A stretch of 64,000 nucleotides of DNA. Origin: Balneola vulgaris DSM 17893. Lineage in GTDB: Bacteria > Bacteroidota > Rhodothermia > Balneolales > Balneolaceae. The notes beneath the pieces were generated by a model that ran no database searches, was not told the origin of the DNA, and saw only the letters and a program-made list of their open reading frames with translations. The DNA is taken from NCBI RefSeq assembly GCF_000375465.1, contig NZ_AQXH01000001.1:1403338-1467337 (forward strand), written 5' to 3'. Shown here one piece after another: positions 42,077-50,922 of the stretch (position 1 is its first letter; each line of letters starts with the position of its first letter). The translations under genes and the position numbers were made by a program.

Positions 42077-44815
42077 CTAAAAATTGAATAGATATCGTAG
42101 GGCAACAATACTATCATTTGCGTTGCCTGCACCACTTACATTGGTAAAGTTCGCATCAAAGCGTAACGAGTGGTAATCATTAATTTCATATTGTGCACCC
42201 GTTTGAAGTACAAAAGTCCCAAAATCAGAGGTAGTTGATGTTGGCGACAGCACAAAATAATCGTTCTTGGTGTCATCATCAGCTGCCGAGGTTGGATCTA
42301 CAATAATGGCTCTGGTTTTTGAAGTATTACTCGTAATGGCCAAACGTGCATTTAAATTTAGCTTACCATCTAACACGAAATAACTACCCCCTGCGTACAT
42401 ACCGAATATATCGATATTCGTTTGTCCACTTCCTGTTTCAGTATTATTTACCGTTAACCCAAGCTGAGTTCTTAATCTAATATTTTCGAATCTACTCGTG
42501 ATGTTAAATGAAACCGCAGAACTGCGAACATCACCGTAAGCAAATACTTCATCGGTAGTTTTTAAGTTGGAGATACTCAATGAGGCATCATGAATCATAT
42601 CCCAAAGCAAAAACTGTTGTGTTATAGAAGAAGTTAAATTCAGGGTGATACTTTCTTTTGGAACCGTAGTTAACAAAGTGTCGGTACCGTCAATACTGAA
42701 GTTTTGAACCGCTGCTTTTTCAAACTGTGAAGGCACTTCAGGATTAAAACGAACGACTCCATTTTCTCTGGTACGATAACGAAGCCCTAAATTTATTCTT
42801 GGTAGTTTCTTGTCAACAGGATACCAACTCACATTGGTTCTATAAGTATTAGACTCAGTTGTTGCGGCCTTATCATTAGTAACGTTGTCTTCCAGCGATT
42901 CATACCCTAAGGTTACATACACTCGATTCTGGAACATTCTAAAACGATCACTAATGGTATATCCAGCTACATCTTTTCGAATGGTTGAATTTGCCAAAGA
43001 ACTAAAATTTGGACCTATCCACCGATACTGCAATTTAAAATTGTTGCTAGGATAGTTCATCGAGAACTCACTCCTTGAAGCGATTACACTTGTTGGGAAA
43101 AAAGGTTCTGCATCCGCACTATCTGAATCGATGTCTTTAATTCGCAGTGGAAGAATGTTCATGTTCTCGTTCACGATAATGAATCTAGATATAGCACCGA
43201 GAATGTCTTCAATGTCCTCTTCAATTTCGAAGCCGAGCTCATCAGCACGCTCAACAGTAAGTGGTCCGCCATAAATATCATTATTGAGGGCACTTATAAC
43301 CGTTTCATTTTTAAGCTGAATTCGGTTGGAAGCCAATCCTATTTTAAGATCCGCTCCACTCACAAAATTCCCTTTAGGGTTCACACTACCACTCTGAATT
43401 TGAAGAAAATCAGGATTACTTTGTAGCTTATTTACATGATTTGGGTCGCTTTGAACATTTTGATACAAACTCGATGGGCCATTGAGTAAGTCAAAATAAT
43501 CACGAACATTAAACAAAGAGGTAGTGTCGTCTTCCACTTTCATGGCTTGGATACCTAGCTGAACTTTTTCACTTTTCCCAAAAGCGACTCTACCCCCAAT
43601 TACTTTTCGTGAAAAGGTTCCCTTCCCCAAATTGTCGTACTGCAAAGTATACGATGTATCCACGACCGCACCTGAACCCACGGTTTCTTCTTCAATTAAC
43701 ACACCCGTATATAGATTCTTAATCTTCCTATTTAACTCTCCATAAATGAATTGAACATTGAAATTTTCATTCAATAAATGAAGCTCTGAGTTTATACCAT
43801 ATACTCTTCGTCCTGATATGGTGAATCGGCCCATATTTGGGTATACATGACCCGCTTGAAGTCGAACCCATTTCCCGAACTGTAAATCCGCACCGTATCT
43901 ATTTTGTGGCTGGAGGCGATTGGATTCTTGTGAAGTAAAAAAGCCGTTTAAAGAATAGCGAAATAAACCTGCCTGTCCAGAGATATTGGTTCTTGCGGTG
44001 TATGCATCATTAGGGTTCCCAGCTATAGTTTGGCTTCTTGCTCCAAGCTCCAAACGCCCTACCGGTTTATTCCTTTCTTCAAAACCAACAAACTCGGCTC
44101 TGCTAATATCCACCACTTGAAATTCTTGGCTTACAACAAGGTACTTTTTTGAGGCGGTCTCATAGGTTAAGGTGAAGGAATGAGGGCCATTCGCTAAGCC
44201 CTTTGGCACATAGGAAATGAAATAATTACTTGTATCAGCTTTTTCGGTTACATCTAGCCTATCAATGTATAGTCTAAACACCCCTTCTTCGAGATCTGCC
44301 TCTTCGTAGTACATAGCTATTGCAATCACTACATCATTGTTTGCAATTACATCTCCTTGATTCGGGGATAGGACCGTATAGTCTATGCTTTTAATACGTT
44401 CAGTGGCTATCCCTTTGGTCTCAGTTTGGTTTACTACTTCTATTCGAGTTGGGCTTTCCTCAGGGTCTCGTTCTGGATAAGTAACTTCAGCACCTGAATT
44501 CAAAAATACTTTAAAGTAGTATTCTACCGAACTAGCTGAGGAATTATTGACCTGAAAATTAGCAGTAAAAGTACCCTGCCTATAAAACACTTCTTGCTGC
44601 TGGTAACTGATATCATCATCGTATCTGTAATAAAGAATGGCTTCTTGAATCTCATTCTGGTTGATACCCGATACAATAAATTCTAAGGGGTTTGCCTCCC
44701 CTCGAACAAAAGATGTGGGCTGCTGATGCTGAATAGTAAACTGAGCATATGTATTAGGCGCAAGTACACCCATTAGCATAGCTATGACCCCAAAGCTCCA
44801 ACCTTTCTTAAACAT
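42077..44815 (-). CDS. Large outer-membrane beta-barrel protein of unknown function, 912 aa
   Basis: Signal peptide (FGVIAMLMGVLAPNTYAQ), then an N-terminal part of two or more Ig/beta-sandwich-like segments (~25-255, e.g. VEYYFKVFLNSGAEVTYPE), then a long region of alternating amphipathic strands (GRLELGARSQTIAGNPND onward) ending in the outer-membrane-type C-terminus VALRYLFNF with terminal Phe. No known transporter family is recognisable. Lies between the FecR gene (29 bp) and the CHASE2 cyclase (3 bp) in one operon, so it probably works with them. Confidence 0.8.
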   Translation of the reverse strand: MFKKGWSFGVIAMLMGVLAPNTYAQFTIQHQQPTSFVRGEANPLEFIVSGINQNEIQEAILYYRYDDDISYQQQEVFYRQGTFTANFQVNNSSASSVEYYFKVFLNSGAEVTYPERDPEESPTRIEVVNQTETKGIATERIKSIDYTVLSPNQGDVIANNDVVIAIAMYYEEADLEEGVFRLYIDRLDVTEKADTSNYFISYVPKGLANGPHSFTLTYETASKKYLVVSQEFQVVDISRAEFVGFEERNKPVGRLELGARSQTIAGNPNDAYTARTNISGQAGLFRYSLNGFFTSQESNRLQPQNRYGADLQFGKWVRLQAGHVYPNMGRFTISGRRVYGINSELHLLNENFNVQFIYGELNRKIKNLYTGVLIEEETVGSGAVVDTSYTLQYDNLGKGTFSRKVIGGRVAFGKSEKVQLGIQAMKVEDDTTSLFNVRDYFDLLNGPSSLYQNVQSDPNHVNKLQSNPDFLQIQSGSVNPKGNFVSGADLKIGLASNRIQLKNETVISALNNDIYGGPLTVERADELGFEIEEDIEDILGAISRFIIVNENMNILPLRIKDIDSDSADAEPFFPTSVIASRSEFSMNYPSNNFKLQYRWIGPNFSSLANSTIRKDVAGYTISDRFRMFQNRVYVTLGYESLEDNVTNDKAATTESNTYRTNVSWYPVDKKLPRINLGLRYRTRENGVVRFNPEVPSQFEKAAVQNFSIDGTDTLLTTVPKESITLNLTSSITQQFLLWDMIHDASLSISNLKTTDEVFAYGDVRSSAVSFNITSRFENIRLRTQLGLTVNNTETGSGQTNIDIFGMYAGGSYFVLDGKLNLNARLAITSNTSKTRAIIVDPTSAADDDTKNDYFVLSPTSTTSDFGTFVLQTGAQYEINDYHSLRFDANFTNVSGAGNANDSIVALRYLFNF

Positions 44816-44844
44816 GTTACTCCTCCAAACTCACGAACTAGAGT

Positions 44845-45579
44845 TTACTGACCACCCTTTTCGTAGTATTCAATCGTTATTTCTTGTACCTGACCATTTG
44901 CATCAATAAAGCGGAACTTCATTTCTTTTTTAACAAGATCCTTCTCCATTTCCTCATAGCCATCGTCAAGGTTATTTAATTCATCGTCGGTTAATGTACC
45001 TGATTCAATTTCATTACCATTTTGATTCACTTGGGCATACATTTTTTCAAATAGCGATACCGTCTCTCCCGATTGTAATGCGGTCACATCAACTTGCCCT
45101 TCTCGTACCCAAACATACCCATCAGAAGTACTACCAAACTCTGTTCCTTTTACCGATGCTAACGAACGAGATGTTGCTACTTCGAAATCATTGGTGCCTT
45201 GCGGTTCAACTTCTAAAAATATCTCACCTAGTTTTAAGTCTATGCGAGAATTTGACCTTTTAGAGTTCCTTTGGCGCTCACCTTGAACAACCAACAATGA
45301 ATTAGGCTTCACTTTTGCGATGCTTTTATCCATAAAAACGACATAAGCATACCCATCTTTAGCTGTTCTAAGTGAATCTCCACTATAAAGCAGTTCCGCT
45401 TCATCATCTCCTAATTTCAGCTCTTTCGCCTTCTCGTAATTCTCATTATCGATGGTTACTGTAGGCTTGAACCTTCTAACTATGGCGATAGGGTCTTCAC
45501 TTTTTAAAGATTGGATATCTACATTGCCAAGCAATATTAGGGCACCAAGTAGGGGTAAAAAATATAGATGCTTTTTCAT
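44845..45579 (-). CDS. Exported FecR-domain protein
   Basis: A 244-aa protein with a signal peptide (HLYFLPLLGALILLGN) and a FecR domain: ELLYSGDSLRTAKDGYAYVVF, then LKLGEIFLEVEP, ATSRSLASVKGTEFG, and VREGQVDV. FecR domains bind partner proteins at the cell envelope. The ATG at 45579 has a GGAGG sequence 8 bp upstream and gives a clean signal peptide; the frame also opens five codons earlier at a TTG. It starts 1 bp after the upstream gene's stop. Confidence 0.88.
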   Translation of the reverse strand: MKKHLYFLPLLGALILLGNVDIQSLKSEDPIAIVRRFKPTVTIDNENYEKAKELKLGDDEAELLYSGDSLRTAKDGYAYVVFMDKSIAKVKPNSLLVVQGERQRNSKRSNSRIDLKLGEIFLEVEPQGTNDFEVATSRSLASVKGTEFGSTSDGYVWVREGQVDVTALQSGETVSLFEKMYAQVNQNGNEIESGTLTDDELNNLDDGYEEMEKDLVKKEMKFRFIDANGQVQEITIEYYEKGGQ

Positions 45580-45580
45580 A

Positions 45581-46768
45581 TCAATTTCCTCCAATCACAA
45601 TGTCATCAGCTTCAATTTTTCGCTTCAATTCATCCAGTATTAGCGAAGCTTGAGGGCCGGTATAGGTTACACCATCCACGGTGATTGATTGCAATGTAAA
45701 TCCTGACGCTACTAAGTTTTGGAATTTTTCATTACCAATTAGTCGGGTAATTACATTCTTAATTTCTTCGCTGATTACCACAACTGGTTCACTATTACTT
45801 GGCTCAGAAAGCTTGAAACTCCAAATCTCAGAAGTTCGAGTTTCAGTATCTATACCTGCTTGAACGTCGGTACTTAATTGCCAATAGTAAGTTTGGCCAG
45901 CCTCTAAGGGTTGTGCCCCTGAAGAAGGATATTGATAGGTATCGCCATTTACTATTACATCTAAATTCTCAAATTGAAGCAATGACCCACCTTTTGTGAT
46001 GGCAGCTGAACTCTTTGCGCTCTCAATTAACGACTCTGGACTATCTTGACCGTTACTTTTTACAACCAATAATCTATAATCTAAGCCTGCTTCTGCATCC
46101 CAGCTAAACTGAGGGAAAGGGTTCGTAATCTCGATATTTGCATCGATCACATCACCAGGTGTTTTCAAGAAAATGTCTTTCTCTTCAGCTATTGGGCCAC
46201 TGCCTCCAATTTCAGCCGAAGTGGACGCTAAATCTACTCGCCCTTCGCTATTTGTAACCTGAAATACGGTTACTTGAATGGTATAAACATCCGCAGGTAG
46301 CGTAGTTGCGCCATCTAAGTTTTCAATAAAATTATCTCCTTGAGCGGTCAATCCCCCTTCAAATTTCACTGTTTCTTTTATACCGGGCACACCATCTTCC
46401 GAGAGGGTATTGTTGGTTACATAGATAGCTTGCATGGGCGCAAGTGAGAACGGAAAACCGGGCTGTGTATTAACTTTTACAATTTCGCCAACTTTTCCAG
46501 CCGTCACCGATACCTCAAAAAATAGATTCTCTAGCGTCTCTGGGGTAAGGTTTTGAAGGTATCCCGTTATAAGATTTGCCCCCTTACCTTCGCTGTCTAA
46601 ACCAAGATTGGTTAATCCGATTAATTGTGCATTTTGAAGTACATCACTAACATCAATCTCAACGGATACTTTACTATTCTGTGCAAATACAATATTTCTT
46701 GGAACAAAAACTATACTAAGAAGTGAAATCCCAAAAACGATTGATAGGAGTCTGTTTTTATCTTTCAT
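45581..46768 (-). CDS. Secreted beta-rich protein of unknown family, 395 aa
   Basis: Signal peptide (LLSIVFGISLLSIVFVPRN...FAQ) followed by two apparent domains: residues ~35-190 (VSVEIDVSDVLQNAQLI..., a strand-rich region) and ~205-325, which resembles a fibronectin/Ig-like unit (FPQFSWDAEAGLDYRLLV, then QTYYWQLSTDV). A helical/variable C-terminus follows. No catalytic motif seen. The ATG at 46768 has a GAGGGATGG sequence just upstream and is preferred over the one at 46822. First gene of the four-gene operon with the FecR protein, the barrel and the cyclase. Confidence 0.72.
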   Translation of the reverse strand: MKDKNRLLSIVFGISLLSIVFVPRNIVFAQNSKVSVEIDVSDVLQNAQLIGLTNLGLDSEGKGANLITGYLQNLTPETLENLFFEVSVTAGKVGEIVKVNTQPGFPFSLAPMQAIYVTNNTLSEDGVPGIKETVKFEGGLTAQGDNFIENLDGATTLPADVYTIQVTVFQVTNSEGRVDLASTSAEIGGSGPIAEEKDIFLKTPGDVIDANIEITNPFPQFSWDAEAGLDYRLLVVKSNGQDSPESLIESAKSSAAITKGGSLLQFENLDVIVNGDTYQYPSSGAQPLEAGQTYYWQLSTDVQAGIDTETRTSEIWSFKLSEPSNSEPVVVISEEIKNVITRLIGNEKFQNLVASGFTLQSITVDGVTYTGPQASLILDELKRKIEADDIVIGGN

Positions 46769-46893
46769 GATCCATCCCTCATTAATTATATAGATTATAA
46801 GAAAACTGAACTTTCTTTCCATATTTACTTGCAGTTTACCTGCTTTTAAAATAGGATTAAGCCAGTTCTTTTTGGTGGATAAGGAGAGGAAAG

Positions 46894-46967
46894 TGGAGCT
46901 ACAGGGATTCGAACCCTGGACCTTCGCGCTGCCAGCGCGACGCTCTAGCCAGCTGAGCTATAGCCCC
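46894..46967 (-). tRNA. tRNA-Ala (anticodon GGC)
   Basis: Minus-strand cloverleaf: acceptor GGGGCTA / TAGCTCC (one G-U), D-arm AGCTCAGCTGGCTAGAGC, anticodon stem TCGCG / CGCGA with loop CTGGCAG (anticodon GGC), T-arm CAGGGTTCGAATCCCTG. Discriminator A, CCA not encoded. No clear terminator lies between it and the secreted-protein operon downstream on the same strand. Confidence 0.95.
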
Positions 46968-46978
46968 TTAAACGGGCA

Positions 46979-46986
46979 CAAATATA
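46979..46986 (-). promoter_or_regulatory. -7 promoter element (TATATTTG) of tRNA-Ala
   Basis: An exact TAnnTTTG on the minus strand, 12 bp before the tRNA 5' end. The same 8-mer precedes tRNA-Val. No clear TTTG at -33. Confidence 0.6.
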
Positions 46987-47095
46987 GCGCCGGTAAAAAA
47001 TAAATCCTAGTTAAATAAGGTTTTTTGTTTGATAAACTTACTATCATTATTTTAGAACGAATTTATAATCAAAATCTCAATTCAAACTAACTCAA

Positions 47096-47109
47096 TAGGA
47101 GTTCTCCTA
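47096..47109 (+). promoter_or_regulatory. Shine-Dalgarno in a short hairpin before the OmpA gene
   Basis: TAGGAGTTCTCCTA lies 2 bp before the ATG at 47112. TAGGA pairs with TCCTA around a GTTC loop, so the AGGAG ribosome-binding sequence is inside a small stem. Confidence 0.5.
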
Positions 47110-47111
47110 AT

Positions 47112-48017
47112 ATGAAACGATCATTACATTTTCTAGTTCTTGCATTATTCCTAGTCGGTGGTGTAGTATTCCAGGCCGGTTGCAAGTCTAGCGAGCCTGT
47201 AGTTGAAGAGCCAGTAGATACAGACGGTGATGGCCTTACCGACGAACAAGAAATCGCTTTAGGATTAGATCCTAACAGCCCTGATTTCGACAACGACGGT
47301 CTTAACGACGGCGATGAAATTAATACTTATAACACTGACCCTAAGAATGCTGATACCGACGGTGACGGCCTAAGTGACGGTGACGAAGTTAATTCATACG
47401 GCACTGACCCACTTAAAGTAGATACTGACGGCGACGGACTAAGCGACGGCGACGAAGTTAACAAGTACAACACTGACCCAACCGATGCTAACGGCGATGC
47501 TGATCGTGATGGCGTTTCTGATGTTGATGAAATCATGACTCACAATACTGACCCTAACAATCCTGACTCTGATGGCGACGGATTCTCTGATGGTCAAGAA
47601 TTAGACATGGGAACGAATCCATTAAACGGTTCTGATCCTGTATTTATCAGCAGTGATGCTCTAAAAACTATCAACTTTGCATTCGATCGTTCTAACATCA
47701 GTGATGCAGCAGCAGCAACTTTAGCTGACAATGTTGAAATGCTAAAAAATGCACCTGCTTTTAGAGTACGTGTTGACGCTTACACCGATCACGTGGGTGG
47801 CGATCAGTACAACCAACGTTTGAGCTTAAGAAGAGCTAAATCTGTAGTAGACTTCTACACTCAAAATGGTATTTCTGCCGACAGAATTGAGTCTCGTGGT
47901 TTAGGTAAAGCTCCTGTACCATGTATGGATAACACTCCAGACCGTGGTTGCGAAGCTAACCGTCGTGCTGAGTCTCATCCTGTGAGCACTCTAAAGTATG
48001 CTCCTAAGAATTACTAA
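47112..48017 (+). CDS. OmpA-family lipoprotein with TSP3-type calcium-binding repeats
   Basis: A 301-aa lipoprotein: signal HFLVLALFLVGGVVFQAGC with the lipidated Cys, a short acidic stretch, then five or more thrombospondin type 3 / calcium-binding repeats (DTDGDGLSDGDEVN and variants, ~38-175), and a C-terminal OmpA domain (~180-290; VRVDAYTDHVGG and RLSLRRAKSVVDFY bind peptidoglycan). It tethers the outer membrane to the wall. A strong AGGAG precedes it and a strong terminator follows, suggesting high expression. Confidence 0.93.
   Translation: MKRSLHFLVLALFLVGGVVFQAGCKSSEPVVEEPVDTDGDGLTDEQEIALGLDPNSPDFDNDGLNDGDEINTYNTDPKNADTDGDGLSDGDEVNSYGTDPLKVDTDGDGLSDGDEVNKYNTDPTDANGDADRDGVSDVDEIMTHNTDPNNPDSDGDGFSDGQELDMGTNPLNGSDPVFISSDALKTINFAFDRSNISDAAAATLADNVEMLKNAPAFRVRVDAYTDHVGGDQYNQRLSLRRAKSVVDFYTQNGISADRIESRGLGKAPVPCMDNTPDRGCEANRRAESHPVSTLKYAPKNY
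47216..47640 (+). repeat. TSP3 calcium-binding repeats inside the OmpA gene
   Basis: Tandem coding units of about 69 bp (23 aa) built on D-x-D-G-D-G-L-S-D-G-D-E. The two best copies (from ~47352 and ~47421) encode nearly the same peptide but differ at many synonymous sites. Confidence 0.75.
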
Positions 48018-48040
48018 TTCTTAAGCAACTAAATTTGATT

Positions 48041-48070
48041 AGGCGAGATGGTTTCCATCTCGCCTTTTTT
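48041..48070 (+). terminator. Rho-independent terminator after the OmpA gene
   Basis: A perfect 11-bp stem, AGGCGAGATGG / CCATCTCGCCT, with a TTT loop and six Ts. Confidence 0.92.
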
Positions 48071-48077
48071 ATTGCTC

Positions 48078-50564
48078 TTAGAAAAATCGAGCAATGCTAA
48101 CCCCAGGATATATACCCGGATCATCGATTCTAAATGCTAGATCGAATCGGAACAGATTAAAGATATTACTTATCGATCCACCTACTTCTAAATGTAGATC
48201 ACCGGTTTCTAAGTAGCCTACCCTACCTTCATGTTGAGAAGGAACCCATGTTTTACCCACTCCTCCAAACGCGATGATAGACAAACCCGTTTTAGGTGCA
48301 TTTCTCCAACCCAACATTTCTAAAGGCACACTTCTAAAATTATGTTCCGCATTTACAGCGAAATAACTTGCACCTGCATAAGGAATGTACCTTTTTGACT
48401 TAAACGCTCCGAATGGAGTGAAATAACCGAATGAAGCGTCAAGAGCACCATATTTTTGCAGAGGCAAATCTCCTAGGTAGGTACCCCCGTTTACTCTCAC
48501 ATCTAAGGTATTTGGGAAAAACCTCTTCTTATAGAACGTGTTGAAGCGCTTAAATGCATGAAAATTAAATTTCGTGTAATTCCAATCGCTTCCTAGCAAT
48601 TCCACAGATTGCTCAATACCAATCTTATACCCCGACAAGCCTACAGCCCCAAAATTGGTTTTATAATCCCCTTCCGACATCTCAAATACTAATGCACTTA
48701 GAGTTCCGTCATCGATAGCAGGATTTAACCTTTGTACATTCTTTTGCCCTAAAATATCATAGCTCGTCTTAAAGCTAATGCTTTCATGTCTCTCTAATTT
48801 ATAACGAGCTCTTAGTGTCGCTCTCATCCCTTTAGGAATATATCCTGCTGATAGCGATACCCCTTCATGTCTATAGTAGTTGAAATAATCATTGTAGCCC
48901 AAGAGAGACATTCCACTTGTAAGTACCATGTTATAGATATCAGACTCATAACTCGTTTTAGTATCTGCGTTATAAGCCGCCGTCATAACTAATCGCTTAC
49001 TCTTCTTAAGGGGCCACCAACTTATAGAACCACCATAAGCCAGTTCTTCATATCCTGTGCTGTAAGCTAACTTTGCTTTCGAAGCCCACTTCTTGGTTTT
49101 GCCATAGGATTTATCATGAACCAAGCCAAGATGAAACACATCCACCCTATTAAATCGACCTACTGGCGAAAGATCATCCCCAAATTTTGCTAGGGCACTT
49201 CTTTCTTTTCGTTGTGAACTTCCACTTTTACGCTTTGTGCTACTCGAGGACCCTCCGCTAGATGAAACTTCCACTGAACCACCATCATTGCTATCATCAT
49301 CATCAAAATCGATGAATCGGGTAAAAAATCCTTTAGGCTTGAATGCCTTTTCAAGCGTAGCGGTACTATCTAGATTCTCATAGGCATTTACCTCTTTTTC
49401 TGAAAGTGGTACTGGCTCTATGGTTGAAGTAAATATTGAATCAGGTTTATTTATTGATGTGGAGTCAACTGAAATCCAATTATAATCGGTGAACAAAGAA
49501 TCGGGCAGATCAACATTTACCAAATAGTTATTCAACTTAGATACTTGATGGAAACCTATTGGTGGAAATCTCAGACCTACAATCCCCACTTCTATTAAAC
49601 CATCAATACGAACATCTACGGGTAACCAAAAATCGCCCCCAAAATTACTGAATTGTTGTTCGTAATAGAGATTGAAGTCTTGGATGGGTGGAGGGAAAAC
49701 AATCACTTTATTAGGCTTCAACTTAACAGATAGAAGGGCAAATTCCTCATCAAGCACAAAGATTGTTCCTTCAAATAAGGGCTGAAGTTTCCGTCTTGGG
49801 CTTACTTTAATCTCGTACACTACCTTGCCATCTCTACTTGTGTAGTCAATAAGGCTAAAGTTATAGTACTTGAGTGCACGTTCATCGGTAATACCCACTA
49901 CATCAAAACCTGCTATTTCTAACTCATCATCATAAAAGTTCGGCAAGTAACTAACCCCCGCAAAGTTATCAGCTCCCTCAATATTTGCTGTTTGTCTCCT
50001 AGATTTTAGTATCTCGCGCACACCCATTTCTTTATCCCAGAATAATTCAGATACACTCTCAGAAATAGAGACAATGGTGGTGTCATTTTTTAGCTGCTGT
50101 CTCGAATACGCCTCAGATGTGTATGTTTTAAGTTTCTCTCTCCATATTTTTTTTCGGGCTATAACCTCTCTCATAATATCTTCGGCGGGATCTTCGGAGG
50201 TTACCATGATTTCACTCAATTCAAACACTGATTCTACCATGTTAAAATTGAGCCTTCTAGAATCTCCAACATTTACTGTTTTCTCTTGAGAATCGAAACC
50301 AATATATCGCACCACAATGGTTGCTGGCAGGCGTTTTACGCTTAAGCTATAGAGTCCATCTTCGTTTGCGATGGTACCATTGTAGGTTCCTTTTTCAATT
50401 ACATGAACTGCGGGTAATCCTTCACCTGTTTTAGCTTCGGTAATTTTCCCTGTAATTGTAATCTGTGCTTGGGTAAGTGTGGATAGGCTTCCAAGAACCC
50501 AAATAAAAACAATAAATCGCCCCATCTGTATTTCTCTGTTTAAAAATTTCATCCCTTTACTCAT
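48078..50564 (-). CDS. DUF5686 / carboxypeptidase-like regulatory domain outer-membrane protein
   Basis: An 828-aa exported protein. Signal peptide (MGRFIVFIWVLGSLSTLTQA), a CarboxypepD_reg-like beta-sandwich (~33-120, ITGKITEAKTGEGLPAVHV, then EDGLYSLSV), the DUF5686 region with DIMREVIARKKIWREKLKTY, and a C-terminal outer-membrane barrel ending YPGVSIARFF. A Ser/Lys-rich low-complexity linker (~430-460, GGSSSSTKRKSGSSQRK) interrupts the middle. The family is abundant in Bacteroidetes; function unknown. The true start may be the ATG at 50525 (815 aa), which directly precedes the hydrophobic core. Confidence 0.88.
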   Translation of the reverse strand: MSKGMKFLNREIQMGRFIVFIWVLGSLSTLTQAQITITGKITEAKTGEGLPAVHVIEKGTYNGTIANEDGLYSLSVKRLPATIVVRYIGFDSQEKTVNVGDSRRLNFNMVESVFELSEIMVTSEDPAEDIMREVIARKKIWREKLKTYTSEAYSRQQLKNDTTIVSISESVSELFWDKEMGVREILKSRRQTANIEGADNFAGVSYLPNFYDDELEIAGFDVVGITDERALKYYNFSLIDYTSRDGKVVYEIKVSPRRKLQPLFEGTIFVLDEEFALLSVKLKPNKVIVFPPPIQDFNLYYEQQFSNFGGDFWLPVDVRIDGLIEVGIVGLRFPPIGFHQVSKLNNYLVNVDLPDSLFTDYNWISVDSTSINKPDSIFTSTIEPVPLSEKEVNAYENLDSTATLEKAFKPKGFFTRFIDFDDDDSNDGGSVEVSSSGGSSSSTKRKSGSSQRKERSALAKFGDDLSPVGRFNRVDVFHLGLVHDKSYGKTKKWASKAKLAYSTGYEELAYGGSISWWPLKKSKRLVMTAAYNADTKTSYESDIYNMVLTSGMSLLGYNDYFNYYRHEGVSLSAGYIPKGMRATLRARYKLERHESISFKTSYDILGQKNVQRLNPAIDDGTLSALVFEMSEGDYKTNFGAVGLSGYKIGIEQSVELLGSDWNYTKFNFHAFKRFNTFYKKRFFPNTLDVRVNGGTYLGDLPLQKYGALDASFGYFTPFGAFKSKRYIPYAGASYFAVNAEHNFRSVPLEMLGWRNAPKTGLSIIAFGGVGKTWVPSQHEGRVGYLETGDLHLEVGGSISNIFNLFRFDLAFRIDDPGIYPGVSIARFF

Positions 50565-50630
50565 AAAGGGCTAGTATGTTGCATACTAGTTAAGAATTAA
50601 ACGAGGGGCGAAATATTATGTAGAATTGAA

Positions 50631-50918
50631 TTAATCTTTTCTTCGGCTATTAAATACGGCTCCAAGGATACCCGTCAAAATTGCCGCGCCAATAACAGAC
50701 CATACAACGGGGAAAGGCTTCCCACTAATTTCTATCGTCCAGAATAACGGCAAGTCTAATTCAACGGCAATCCATTTTCCTAATATGGCACCCACGAATC
50801 CTATACCTGCTGAAATTAAACAGCCACCGCTACCTACTTTGTAGCCACCTAAACTCTGGCCAATTCCACCACATATAGCGGCTATTAATACGTAAATCAG
50901 AAAATCGAATAATCCCAT
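50631..50918 (-). CDS. GlsB/YeaQ-like small membrane protein
   Basis: A 95-aa membrane protein with three hydrophobic helices. AAICGGIGQSLGGY and GSGGCLISAGIGFVGAILG resemble the transglycosylase-associated (GlsB/YeaQ/YmgE) family; these small membrane proteins are stress-related and of unknown mechanism. It ends the transcript begun by the FbpC-like gene, 4 bp after its stop. Confidence 0.7.
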   Translation of the reverse strand: MGLFDFLIYVLIAAICGGIGQSLGGYKVGSGGCLISAGIGFVGAILGKWIAVELDLPLFWTIEISGKPFPVVWSVIGAAILTGILGAVFNSRRKD

Positions 50919-50922
50919 AATA

